The position numbers and the translations under genes are program-made. The notes below the pieces were generated by a model, which was not told the origin of the DNA, did no database searches, and worked only from the letters and a program-made list of their open reading frames with translations. 8,120 nt of DNA from positions 1 through 8,120 of the forward strand of contig JAFOLN010000257.1 in assembly GCA_017419325.1 (NCBI GenBank), written 5' to 3'. Of the stretch, positions 1-5,464 are shown in pieces (the stretch's first letter is position 1; each line of letters begins with the position of its first letter). Source of the DNA: Clostridia bacterium. GTDB taxonomy: Bacteria; Bacillota; Clostridia; Oscillospirales; RGIG577.

Positions 1-468
1 CAGGACGATTACGGCGTGCTTAAATGCTCCTGCAACCTGCCCATAGTGAACGGGGCTTATAAATACAGGGGCAGATACTACTTTGACGGCGGCCTTTCCG
101 ACCCCATACCCATAGAGCGGGCCTTTGAGCTCGGGTGCGACAAGGTGGTGGTGGTGCTTACGAAAAAGCGCACGTACAGACGGAACCACCTTCAGGACGC
201 GCTTATGGCGATACTTATTCCCCAGCGACCCATGTCGGCCGTGAGCATGGCGAAGCGGGCCTACGTCTACAATTCGCAGATGAAGCTGCTTGAAAAGTAC
301 GCCCGCGAGGGACGCGTGCTCATAGTCGCCCCGGACGACACGGAAGGCATGCTCGCCCTTACGAAGGAGAGAGGCAAGCTTGACAGGCTCTATGAGCGCG
401 GCATGCGCGACGCGGAGGCGATAAAAAGCTTTATAAAGGACGAAAAAATAATTTTAAAAACCACTTGA
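1..468 (+). CDS. Patatin-like phospholipase family protein, C-terminal part (5' end outside window)
   Basis: The frame is open from base 1 and ends at TGA 466-468, giving 155 residues of the C-terminal part of a protein. Residues 26-37 carry YYFDGG followed by LSDPIP. This is the hallmark of patatin-like serine hydrolases (RssA/YchK-like), in which the Asp of DG[GA] forms a catalytic dyad with a Ser in an upstream GxSxG motif. That Ser would lie outside the window. The segment after it (ELGCDKVVVVLTKKRTYRR) matches the strand/helix that follows the DGG motif in this family. The remainder is a charged helical tail ending in a lysine-rich stretch. The family hydrolyses acyl esters of lipids; the substrate here is unknown. 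A GTG at 16 could be mistaken for a start, but coding sequence clearly continues upstream of it. The stop codon lies inside the -35 box of the next promoter, and no intrinsic terminator separates the two. Confidence 0.85.
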   Translation, partial: QDDYGVLKCSCNLPIVNGAYKYRGRYYFDGGLSDPIPIERAFELGCDKVVVVLTKKRTYRRNHLQDALMAILIPQRPMSAVSMAKRAYVYNSQMKLLEKYAREGRVLIVAPDDTEGMLALTKERGKLDRLYERGMRDAEAIKSFIKDEKIILKTT

Positions 469-493
469 CAAATAAAATTTGTGAGAGTATGAT
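465..493 (+). promoter_or_regulatory. Sigma-A-type promoter for the T-box/trpB unit
   Basis: TTGACA (465-470, perfect -35) and TATGAT (488-493, 5 of 6 -10) are separated by exactly 17 bases. The expected transcription start is near 500, just upstream of Stem I of the T-box. The -35 box overlaps the TGA stop of the patatin gene (466-468). Confidence 0.85.
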
Positions 494-499
494 AATTCC

Positions 500-770
500 A
501 ATATCAGAAATTCTTTGACGAAGAGAAGTAGCATGGTATAAGCGTTGAAGAGAGCCTGCGGCGGTGCGATGCAGGTACGCGGAGCCTTGTGAATGGACTT
601 CAGAGAAGCAAGGGCGAAATTTTTTAAAGTAGTCTGCGCCGCGAGCCCCGCGTTACAGGGGCAGGATATCACCGGATTTATCCGCGTATCTGTAAAAGGA
701 GCCTTCGGGCTTGAAATTGGGTGGCACCACGACCACATCGTCCCAATAAATGGGATGATGTGGTTTTTTG
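500..770 (+). promoter_or_regulatory. T-box riboswitch, tRNA-Trp specific, upstream of trpB
   Basis: This is a transcriptional T-box leader. The Stem I base pairs CTTTG 513-517 with CAAGG 609-613 and GAAGT 525-529 with ACTTC 597-601. Above the specifier loop, GCGT 542-545 pairs with ACGC 577-580. An AGAGAG element lies at 549-554, and the distal hairpin pairs CCTGC 555-559 with GCAGG 571-575. The specifier loop carries AGTA on the 5' side and TGAA followed by TGG on the 3' side (594-596), which is the Trp codon. The T-box proper is GGGTGGCACCACG (719-731). The antiterminator pairs ATTGGG 716-721 with CCCAAT 742-747 and ACGA 729-732 with TCGT 738-741, leaving the classic 7-nt bulge TGGCACC (722-728). 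The bulge C725 would pair with discriminator base G73, which bacterial tRNA-Trp carries, so two independent positions point to Trp. Uncharged tRNA-Trp should stabilise the antiterminator and turn the downstream gene on. Confidence 0.95.
732..769 (+). terminator. Intrinsic terminator of the T-box leader
   Basis: A 14-bp stem (732-745 with 751-764, one G-U pair), a 5-base loop ATAAA, and a T run at 764-769. Its 5' arm contains the bases 738-745 needed for the antiterminator, so the two structures exclude each other. Confidence 0.95.
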
Positions 771-813
771 ATTTTGCATATAAAAAATATATTCATAGAA
801 AGGGGACATAACA

Positions 814-2187
814 ATGTCAGAGAAAGCAATACCGTACAAAATTTATCTTGAAGAATCGGAGATGCCCACGTCGTGGTACAACATGCGCGCCGATATGAAG
901 GTAAAGCCGGCGCCGCTTTTAAACCCCGGAACGCATAAGCCGCTCACGGCAGAGGAGATGAGCGGGATATTCTGCGAGGAGCTTGTGGCTCAGGAGCTTG
1001 ACGATACGACCGCGTATATAAAGATACCCGATGAGATAAGAAACTTCTATAAGATGTACCGCCCCTCTCCGCTGGTTCGCGCGTACTGCCTTGAACAGAA
1101 GCTTGGCACTCCCGCGAAGATCTACTACAAATTCGAGGGCAACAACACGAGCGGAAGCCATAAGCTCAACTCCGCCATCGCTCAGGCGTACTACGCAAAG
1201 AAGCAGGGCCTTAAGGGCGTCACCACCGAGACGGGCGCGGGTCAATGGGGCACGGCTCTCTCCATGGCATGCGCGTACTTCGACCTTGACTGCAAGGTAT
1301 ATATGGTAAAGGTGTCTTACGAGCAGAAGCCCTTCCGCCGCGAGGTAATGCGCACCTACGGCGCAAGCGTAACGCCCTCCCCGTCGGAGACAACGGACGT
1401 GGGCAAGAAGATACTGGCCGAGCATCCCGGCACCACGGGAAGCCTTGGCTGCGCCATTTCCGAGGCCGTTGAGGTCGCCGTAAAGAACCCCGGCTACCGC
1501 TACGTGCTTGGAAGCGTATTAAATCAGGTGCTCCTCCATCAGTCGGTCATCGGCCTTGAGACGAAGGCGGCCATGGACAAATACGGCATAAAGCCCGACG
1601 TGATCATCGGCTGCGCGGGCGGCGGCTCGAACCTGGGCGGACTTATAGCTCCCTTCATGGGCGAAAAGCTCCGCGGCGAGGCTGACTACCGCATAATCGC
1701 GGTCGAGCCCGCGTCCTGCCCCAGCTTCACCCGCGGCACCTACGCATACGACTTCTGCGACACCGGCATGATATGCCCGCTTGCGAAGATGTATACGCTT
1801 GGCTCCGGCTTCATCCCCTCGGCGAACCACGCCGGAGGACTCAGGTTCCACGGCATGAGCACGACTTTGAGCCAGCTTTACCACGACGGCTACATGGAGG
1901 CGGTTTCCGCGGAGCAGACGTCCGTATTCGAGGCGGCCGAGAAGTTCGCCCGCATCGAGGGCATTCTTCCCGCTCCCGAGAGCAGCCACGCCATAAAGGC
2001 GGCCATCGACGAGGCGTTAAAGTGCAAGGAGACGGGCGAGGAGAAGACCATCCTCTTCGGACTTACCGGCACGGGCTACTTCGACCTTGTGGCATACCAG
2101 AAGTTCAACGACGGCGAAATGAGCGACTACATCCCCTCCGACGAGGAGATCGCGGCAGCCGTTGCGAAGCTTCCGAAGGTGGAATAA
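814..2187 (+). CDS. trpB: Tryptophan synthase beta chain, TrpB2 type (TrpB-like PLP enzyme)
   Basis: 457 residues with ATG start 814 and an AGGGG ribosome binding site at 801-805. The beta subunit condenses indole with L-serine to give L-tryptophan, using pyridoxal phosphate in the cytoplasm. Visible motifs are SGSHKLNSA around residues 113-121, with K117 the expected Schiff-base lysine; ETGAGQWG at 139-146, with E139 the expected catalytic glutamate; the phosphate-binding GGGSN at 269-273; and GLTGTGYFD at 416-424 in the cofactor-ring region. The length of about 450 residues, the N-terminal extension (YLEESEMPTSWYN) and the SGSHKLNSA variant indicate the TrpB2 subgroup rather than the roughly 400-residue TrpB1 that pairs with TrpA. 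No trpA or other trp gene is in the window, so indole salvage or another indole source is likely (inference). Control is by the Trp-specific T-box directly upstream. The next gene has its own promoter and terminated leader, so trpB is probably monocistronic. Confidence 0.93.
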   Translation: MSEKAIPYKIYLEESEMPTSWYNMRADMKVKPAPLLNPGTHKPLTAEEMSGIFCEELVAQELDDTTAYIKIPDEIRNFYKMYRPSPLVRAYCLEQKLGTPAKIYYKFEGNNTSGSHKLNSAIAQAYYAKKQGLKGVTTETGAGQWGTALSMACAYFDLDCKVYMVKVSYEQKPFRREVMRTYGASVTPSPSETTDVGKKILAEHPGTTGSLGCAISEAVEVAVKNPGYRYVLGSVLNQVLLHQSVIGLETKAAMDKYGIKPDVIIGCAGGGSNLGGLIAPFMGEKLRGEADYRIIAVEPASCPSFTRGTYAYDFCDTGMICPLAKMYTLGSGFIPSANHAGGLRFHGMSTTLSQLYHDGYMEAVSAEQTSVFEAAEKFARIEGILPAPESSHAIKAAIDEALKCKETGEEKTILFGLTGTGYFDLVAYQKFNDGEMSDYIPSDEEIAAAVAKLPKVE

Positions 2188-2241
2188 GACAAAACCGTTT
2201 TTTTGTCGCACATGACAAGTGTGGAATTTCTTGTTTATTAC

Positions 2242-2269
2242 TTGACTTAAGCAAAAATAGTGATAAAAT
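2242..2269 (+). promoter_or_regulatory. Sigma-A-type promoter for the structured RNA / acyl-CoA ligase leader
   Basis: TTGACT (2242-2247, 5 of 6) and TAAAAT (2264-2269, 5 of 6) with a 16-base spacer. The expected start is near 2276. The stretch between the trpB stop and this promoter (2188-2241) contains only a weak AT hairpin (2188-2194 with 2201-2207). Confidence 0.7.
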
Positions 2270-2275
2270 AACGGC

Positions 2276-2485
2276 AAAACAAAAAACAGGAAAGCGACGA
2301 TGACAAGGTAAGGCCGCAAACCGTGCGGACGCCGATCTCCGGTATGCATGGTCTTATGTCCTTTGAGTTTTTGAACCGCGGCTTTTGCGGCTCAAAGCGC
2401 CGAGATGACTCTTCGGTGCGCGGAGGCGTTCGGTTATCGTGAGTTTAAGCTTTCGCCTCTTAAAACAGGGGCGAAAGCTTTTTTT
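2276..2485 (+). ncRNA. Unassigned structured RNA (cis-regulatory leader or stand-alone small RNA)
   Basis: Between the promoter and the terminator lies a non-coding stretch that folds by hand into a branched structure. P1 pairs ACGATGAC 2297-2304 with GTTATCGT 2433-2440 (8 bp, one G-U). P2 is a hairpin, CCGCA 2314-2318 with TGCGG 2324-2328. P3 pairs ACGCC 2329-2333 with GGCGT 2425-2429 and TCCG 2338-2341 with CGGA 2421-2424, with a GATC bulge. Inside P3 there are two hairpins: CTTTGAG 2361-2367 with CTCAAAG 2391-2397 (capped by CCGC/GCGG), and CGCCGA 2398-2403 with TCGGTG 2413-2418. A terminator follows directly. I do not recognise the class. It lacks T-box motifs and does not fold as a 6S rod. 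The raiA RNA family of Clostridia is of similar size and is one candidate to test, but I cannot confirm it. Bases 2422-2428 can alternatively pair with the terminator's 5' arm, which would allow switching. Confidence 0.72.
2447..2485 (+). terminator. Intrinsic terminator of the structured RNA
   Basis: A 13-bp stem, AAGCTTTCGCCTC (2447-2459) with GGGGCGAAAGCTT (2468-2480), an 8-base loop, and a T run at 2479-2485. It ends 26 bases before the acyl-CoA ligase start codon. It therefore either ends an independent RNA or attenuates the downstream genes. Confidence 0.93.
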
Positions 2486-2511
2486 ATGACATTTACAAGC
2501 GGAGGTGTTTC

Positions 2512-4197
2512 ATGAGTCATATAAAATACGACAGGCACGGCATGATAGACATGACGGTGGGAGAATATCTCGCCGCTGCCGCGAGGGCGAACCCGGATCA
2601 TCCGGCGGTAAAGTATACCGACAGGGACTACGAGCGAACGTATAAGCAGTTCGACGAGGAGTGCGACCGCGTGGCGAAGGGGCTTCTTTCAATGGGCATA
2701 AAGAAGGGCGACCATGTGGCCATATGGGCCACGAATTATCCCGAATGGCTGCTTACGCTCTTCTCCACCGCGAAGATAGGCGCGGTGCTTGTGACCGTGA
2801 ACACCGCGTATAAGGTGTTCGAGGCGGAGTATCTTTTAAGGCAGTCCGACACGAAGGCTCTTGTCATGATAGACGGCTACAAGGACTCGAATTACGTCGA
2901 TATAATGAACGAGATATGCCCGGAGCTTGCCTCAGCGGCGCCGGGAGAGCTTAAAAGCCGCCGCCTGCCGTTTTTAAAGCACGTTATATTCGTGGGCGAA
3001 GACACGCCCGCCGGGATGTACAATTTCAGAGACCTTTTTACCATGGCGAAAAAGATTTCGAACGCGGAGCTTCGCGCCGCGAAGGCCGCGCTTTCGCCCC
3101 ACGACGTTACGAATATGCAGTACACCTCCGGCACCACGGGCTTTCCCAAGGGCGTTATGCTCACGCATTACAATATACTGAACAACGGCCGCTCCATAGG
3201 CGACGCCATGAAGTTCACGCCGGACGACAGGCTCTGCATCTGCGTGCCCTTCTTCCACTGCTTCGGTCTGGTGCTTGCGGTGATGGCAAGCCTTACGCAC
3301 ACCGTGTCCATGGTGCCCGTTGACTACTACCGCCCCAAAAAGGTGATGGACGCCATCGAAAGCGAGGGCTGCACCGCCGTTCACGGCGTGCCCACCATGT
3401 TCATCGGCATGCTTGAGCATCCCGATTTCGATAAGTACACGTTCAAAAATATGCGCACCGGCATCATGGCGGGCTCCGTATGCCCCGAAAAGGTGATGCG
3501 CGACGTGGTGGAAAAGATGCATATGCGCCACATAACGAGCGTATACGGCCAGACGGAGAGCTCCCCCGGCTGCACCCAGACGACCACCGACGACCCGCTG
3601 GAGCTTCGCGTAACCACCGTGGGCAGGCGGTACTCGAACGTGGAAACAAAGATAGTCGACCCCGAGACGGGCAGGGAGCTTGGCCCCGGCGAGGTGGGGG
3701 AGTTCGTGACCCGCGGCTACCACGTTATGAAGGGCTACTACAAGATGCCCGAGGCCACGGCGCAGGCCATCGACCGCGACGGATGGCTCCATACGGGCGA
3801 CCTTGCGGCGGTGGACGAGAACGGCTATTACAGGATAACGGGACGCCTGCGCGACATGATAATCCGCGGCGGAGAGAACATATACCCGAAGGAGATAGAG
3901 GACTTTCTTTACACGAACCCGAAGATAAGCGACGTTCAGGTGGTGGGCGTGCCCTCGGAGCAGTACGGCGAGGAGATATGCGCCTGCATTATATTAAAGG
4001 AGGGCGAAACGCTTACGGAGGACGAGGTAAAGGCCTTTGTGAATAAATCGATGGCGAAGCATAAAACGCCGAGCTATGTGCTGTTTATGGACACGTTCCC
4101 CATGACGGCCAGCGGAAAGATACAGAAGTTCAGATTAAAGGACCGGGCGGCGGAGCTGCTTGGCCTTTCGGATAAGACGCATACGCATACCGCGTAA
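2512..4197 (+). CDS. AMP-forming acyl-CoA ligase (AMP-binding superfamily, EC 6.2.1.-)
   Basis: 561 residues with ATG start 2512 and ribosome binding site GGAGGTG at 2501-2507. The enzyme activates a carboxylic acid with ATP to an acyl-adenylate and then transfers it to CoA. The adenylate-forming core motifs are all present: the P-loop YTSGTTGFPKG at 204-214; YGQTE at 345-349 (binds ATP/AMP); TGD at 428-430; TGRLRD at 443-448 at the hinge to the C-terminal domain, followed by RGGENIYPKEIED (452-464) of the CoA-thiolation half; and the adenylation lysine K536 in TASGKIQK. The length is typical of fatty-acid/medium-chain acyl-CoA synthetases. There is no carrier-protein or condensation domain, so this is a free-standing ligase rather than an NRPS module. 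The acyl substrate cannot be read from sequence. It shares a 19-base gap with the downstream TIM-barrel gene and lies behind the terminated structured RNA, which may regulate it. The C-terminal end (KTHTHTA) is an unremarkable tail. Confidence 0.93.
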   Translation: MSHIKYDRHGMIDMTVGEYLAAAARANPDHPAVKYTDRDYERTYKQFDEECDRVAKGLLSMGIKKGDHVAIWATNYPEWLLTLFSTAKIGAVLVTVNTAYKVFEAEYLLRQSDTKALVMIDGYKDSNYVDIMNEICPELASAAPGELKSRRLPFLKHVIFVGEDTPAGMYNFRDLFTMAKKISNAELRAAKAALSPHDVTNMQYTSGTTGFPKGVMLTHYNILNNGRSIGDAMKFTPDDRLCICVPFFHCFGLVLAVMASLTHTVSMVPVDYYRPKKVMDAIESEGCTAVHGVPTMFIGMLEHPDFDKYTFKNMRTGIMAGSVCPEKVMRDVVEKMHMRHITSVYGQTESSPGCTQTTTDDPLELRVTTVGRRYSNVETKIVDPETGRELGPGEVGEFVTRGYHVMKGYYKMPEATAQAIDRDGWLHTGDLAAVDENGYYRITGRLRDMIIRGGENIYPKEIEDFLYTNPKISDVQVVGVPSEQYGEEICACIILKEGETLTEDEVKAFVNKSMAKHKTPSYVLFMDTFPMTASGKIQKFRLKDRAAELLGLSDKTHTHTA

Positions 4198-4216
4198 AGG
4201 AAAGGGGAGAATAAAG

Positions 4217-5029
4217 GTGAAACTGTCGTTTTCAACGCTGGGGTGCCCCGGCTGGTCGTTCGATGAGATATACGCCACCGCCAAGGACCTCGGCATGGAC
4301 GGAATAGAGGTGCGCGGCATAAAAAGTGAGATGTACGCGCCGAAGGCGCAGCCCTTCAAGCCGAAAAATCTTGACGCCACGCTTGAGAAGCTGAAAGCCT
4401 CGCGTATAAGCGTGTCGATGCTTGCAAGCGAAGCGGAGCTGGGCCTTAAAAAGAAGGAGGGCGCGTCAGTTAAGGAGGCGAAGGCGTATATAGACATTGC
4501 CTCCCGCATAGGCTGCGAATATGTGCGCGTGCTGTGCGAGAACGCCATATTCCCCACGGGCGAGCTTGACCGGGAGCTGCTTCTTTCGCAGTACCGCGAG
4601 GTGCTCGATTACGCGAGGGACAAAAACGTTTACCCCCTCATCGAGACGAACAGCGCCCTCGCCGATTCCCGCGTCATGCGCAGGTTTATAAAGGACACGG
4701 GCCGCGACAACGCCTTCGTGCTGTGGGACATACACCATCCCTTCCGCGTGTTCTCGGAAAGCGCCCGCGATACGGCGGGAAATATCGGGGATCTTGTGAA
4801 ATACGTCCATGTAAAGGACTCCGTGCGCCGCGACAATGAGGTGGAGTACCGCATGATGGGCTACGGCGACGTGCCCATACTCGACGCGCTGAGGCTCCTT
4901 AACGATGCGGGCTACGATTCCTACATTTCGTTCGAGTGGCTGAAGCGCTGGCAGCCCGATCTGAGCGAGCCCGGCATAGTGTTCGCCCACTTTGTAAACT
5001 ACATGACGTACCTCATGCGCCAGCTTTAA
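4217..5029 (+). CDS. Sugar phosphate isomerase/epimerase-like TIM-barrel protein (AP endonuclease 2 fold)
   Basis: 270 residues. I chose GTG 4217 because AAAGGGGAG (4201-4209) is well spaced before it, and because VKLSFSTLGCPGW is the usual first strand of this family. An in-frame ATG at 4160 would overlap the ligase gene and add a basic, unfamily-like extension. The fold is a xylose-isomerase-like (beta/alpha)8 barrel. Candidate divalent-metal ligands sit at expected strand ends: E143 in PLIETNS, D171 and H173/H174 in LWDIHHPF, H198 in YVHVKDS, and E240 in YISFEW. Other family elements are LGMDGIEVRG (25-34) and GYGDVPILDAL (215-225). Members isomerise or epimerise sugars and related keto compounds or inositol derivatives; the substrate here is unknown. 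It is cytoplasmic, with no signal peptide or membrane segment. It lies 19 bases after the acyl-CoA ligase and is followed at once by a terminator, so the two form one transcription unit, an unusual pairing. Confidence 0.88.
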   Translation: MKLSFSTLGCPGWSFDEIYATAKDLGMDGIEVRGIKSEMYAPKAQPFKPKNLDATLEKLKASRISVSMLASEAELGLKKKEGASVKEAKAYIDIASRIGCEYVRVLCENAIFPTGELDRELLLSQYREVLDYARDKNVYPLIETNSALADSRVMRRFIKDTGRDNAFVLWDIHHPFRVFSESARDTAGNIGDLVKYVHVKDSVRRDNEVEYRMMGYGDVPILDALRLLNDAGYDSYISFEWLKRWQPDLSEPGIVFAHFVNYMTYLMRQL

Positions 5030-5060
5030 AGAAGACCGCCCGAAAGGGCGGTCTTCTTTT
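5028..5060 (+). terminator. Intrinsic terminator after the ligase/TIM-barrel unit
   Basis: GAAGACCGCCC (5031-5041) and GGGCGGTCTTC (5046-5056) form a perfect 11-bp stem on a GAAA tetraloop, followed by TTTT. A-U pairs with A5028-A5030 extend it to 14 bp. It overlaps the TAA stop codon. The flanking A and T runs could make it work on the other strand too, though no gene is seen there. Confidence 0.96.
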
Positions 5061-5373
5061 GCGTTTAACACAAAGGCGTATATAATATAGAAGGTTTTCG
5101 CGCACGGGGGAGGGAGCGCCGTTTTGCGAAAATGCGCGTCCTGCCGCAAAATCTCCTAAAATAAGGCACTGAAAAGCGCAAAAAGAGGGCGAAATACAAA
5201 TTTTATTAAAAAAATTTTAAAAAATTTTTCAAAAAAACGCGACCACAAGTTTTTACTATATATAATGTCAGCAGACTGGTATACATAATATATATGCGAA
5301 AAATAAGTTTTTTTGACCGGGTAAACCGTTATATCTGGAATATTACAGTATTGTTACACTTCGCAAACTTCTC
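5061..5373 (+). other. AT-rich intergenic region with phased A-tracts; no gene seen
   Basis: About 310 bases without a credible reading frame. At 5198-5237 there are four consecutive A/T tracts (AAATTTT, A7T4, A6T5, A7) with centres about 10-13 bases apart, the spacing expected of intrinsically curved DNA. TATAAT occurs at 5081-5086 and 5261-5266, but neither has a good -35 box. TTGACC at 5313-5318 lacks a good -10. Between 5095 and 5183 there are competing short inverted repeats: TTTTCGC 5095-5101 with GCGAAAA 5126-5132, CGCGCA 5099-5104 with TGCGCG 5133-5138, and TTTTGCG 5122-5128 with CGCAAAA 5145-5151 or 5177-5183. No terminator follows them, so I do not call an RNA gene. Confidence 0.6.
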
Positions 5374-5402
5374 TTGACTTAAAAAAATCCGATATTTATA
5401 AT
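5374..5402 (+). promoter_or_regulatory. Strong sigma-A-type promoter of the SLH-protein gene
   Basis: TTGACT (5374-5379, 5 of 6) and a perfect TATAAT (5397-5402) with a 17-base, A-rich spacer. The expected transcription start is near 5408-5410, about 55 bases before the start codon. Confidence 0.9.
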
Positions 5403-5407
5403 ACAAG

Positions 5408-5460
5408 TATGCAAAGTGACTCTGCTTTGCATATAAAAAATATTTTTTATAGGAGGAAAG
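5408..5460 (+). promoter_or_regulatory. 5' UTR of the SLH gene: 5'-terminal hairpin, AT palindrome and consensus ribosome binding site
   Basis: TATGCAAAG (5408-5416) pairs perfectly with CTTTGCATA (5425-5433) across an 8-base loop. Because the predicted start is at about 5409, the stem would form the very 5' end of the mRNA, an arrangement known to shield transcripts from 5'-end-dependent decay. It is followed by a perfect loopless 18-base AT palindrome (5433-5450), then AGGAGG (5451-5456) placed 8 bases before ATG 5465. The short T run in the palindrome is not preceded by a GC-rich stem, so I do not read it as a terminator. Confidence 0.75.
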
Positions 5461-5464
5461 ACAT

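Noticed and set aside
593..811. 72-codon open frame between the patatin gene and trpB
   Set aside because: It lies entirely within the T-box leader; its ATG overlaps the TGG specifier codon and it runs through the terminator. The RNA structure fully explains this sequence.
2188..2207. Terminator directly after trpB
   Set aside because: GACAAAA/TTTTGTC is a 7-bp AT-rich stem whose T run lies within the loop and stem rather than after it. It is too weak to call.
2276..2485. 6S RNA
   Set aside because: The promoter, size and terminator would fit, but the pairing I find is branched, with a hairpin on the 5' side and two inside P3, rather than one rod with a central bubble.
2974..3792. Long reverse-strand open frame (272 codons) inside the ligase gene
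   Set aside because: It is a shadow of the GC-biased ligase gene, with His/Val/Ala-rich, low-complexity translation and no ribosome binding site. The forward frame contains every adenylate-ligase motif.
4160..4216. Upstream ATG start for the TIM-barrel gene
   Set aside because: It overlaps the ligase gene, has no ribosome binding site, and would add 19 mostly basic residues before the conserved first beta strand. GTG 4217 has AAAGGGGAG at good spacing.
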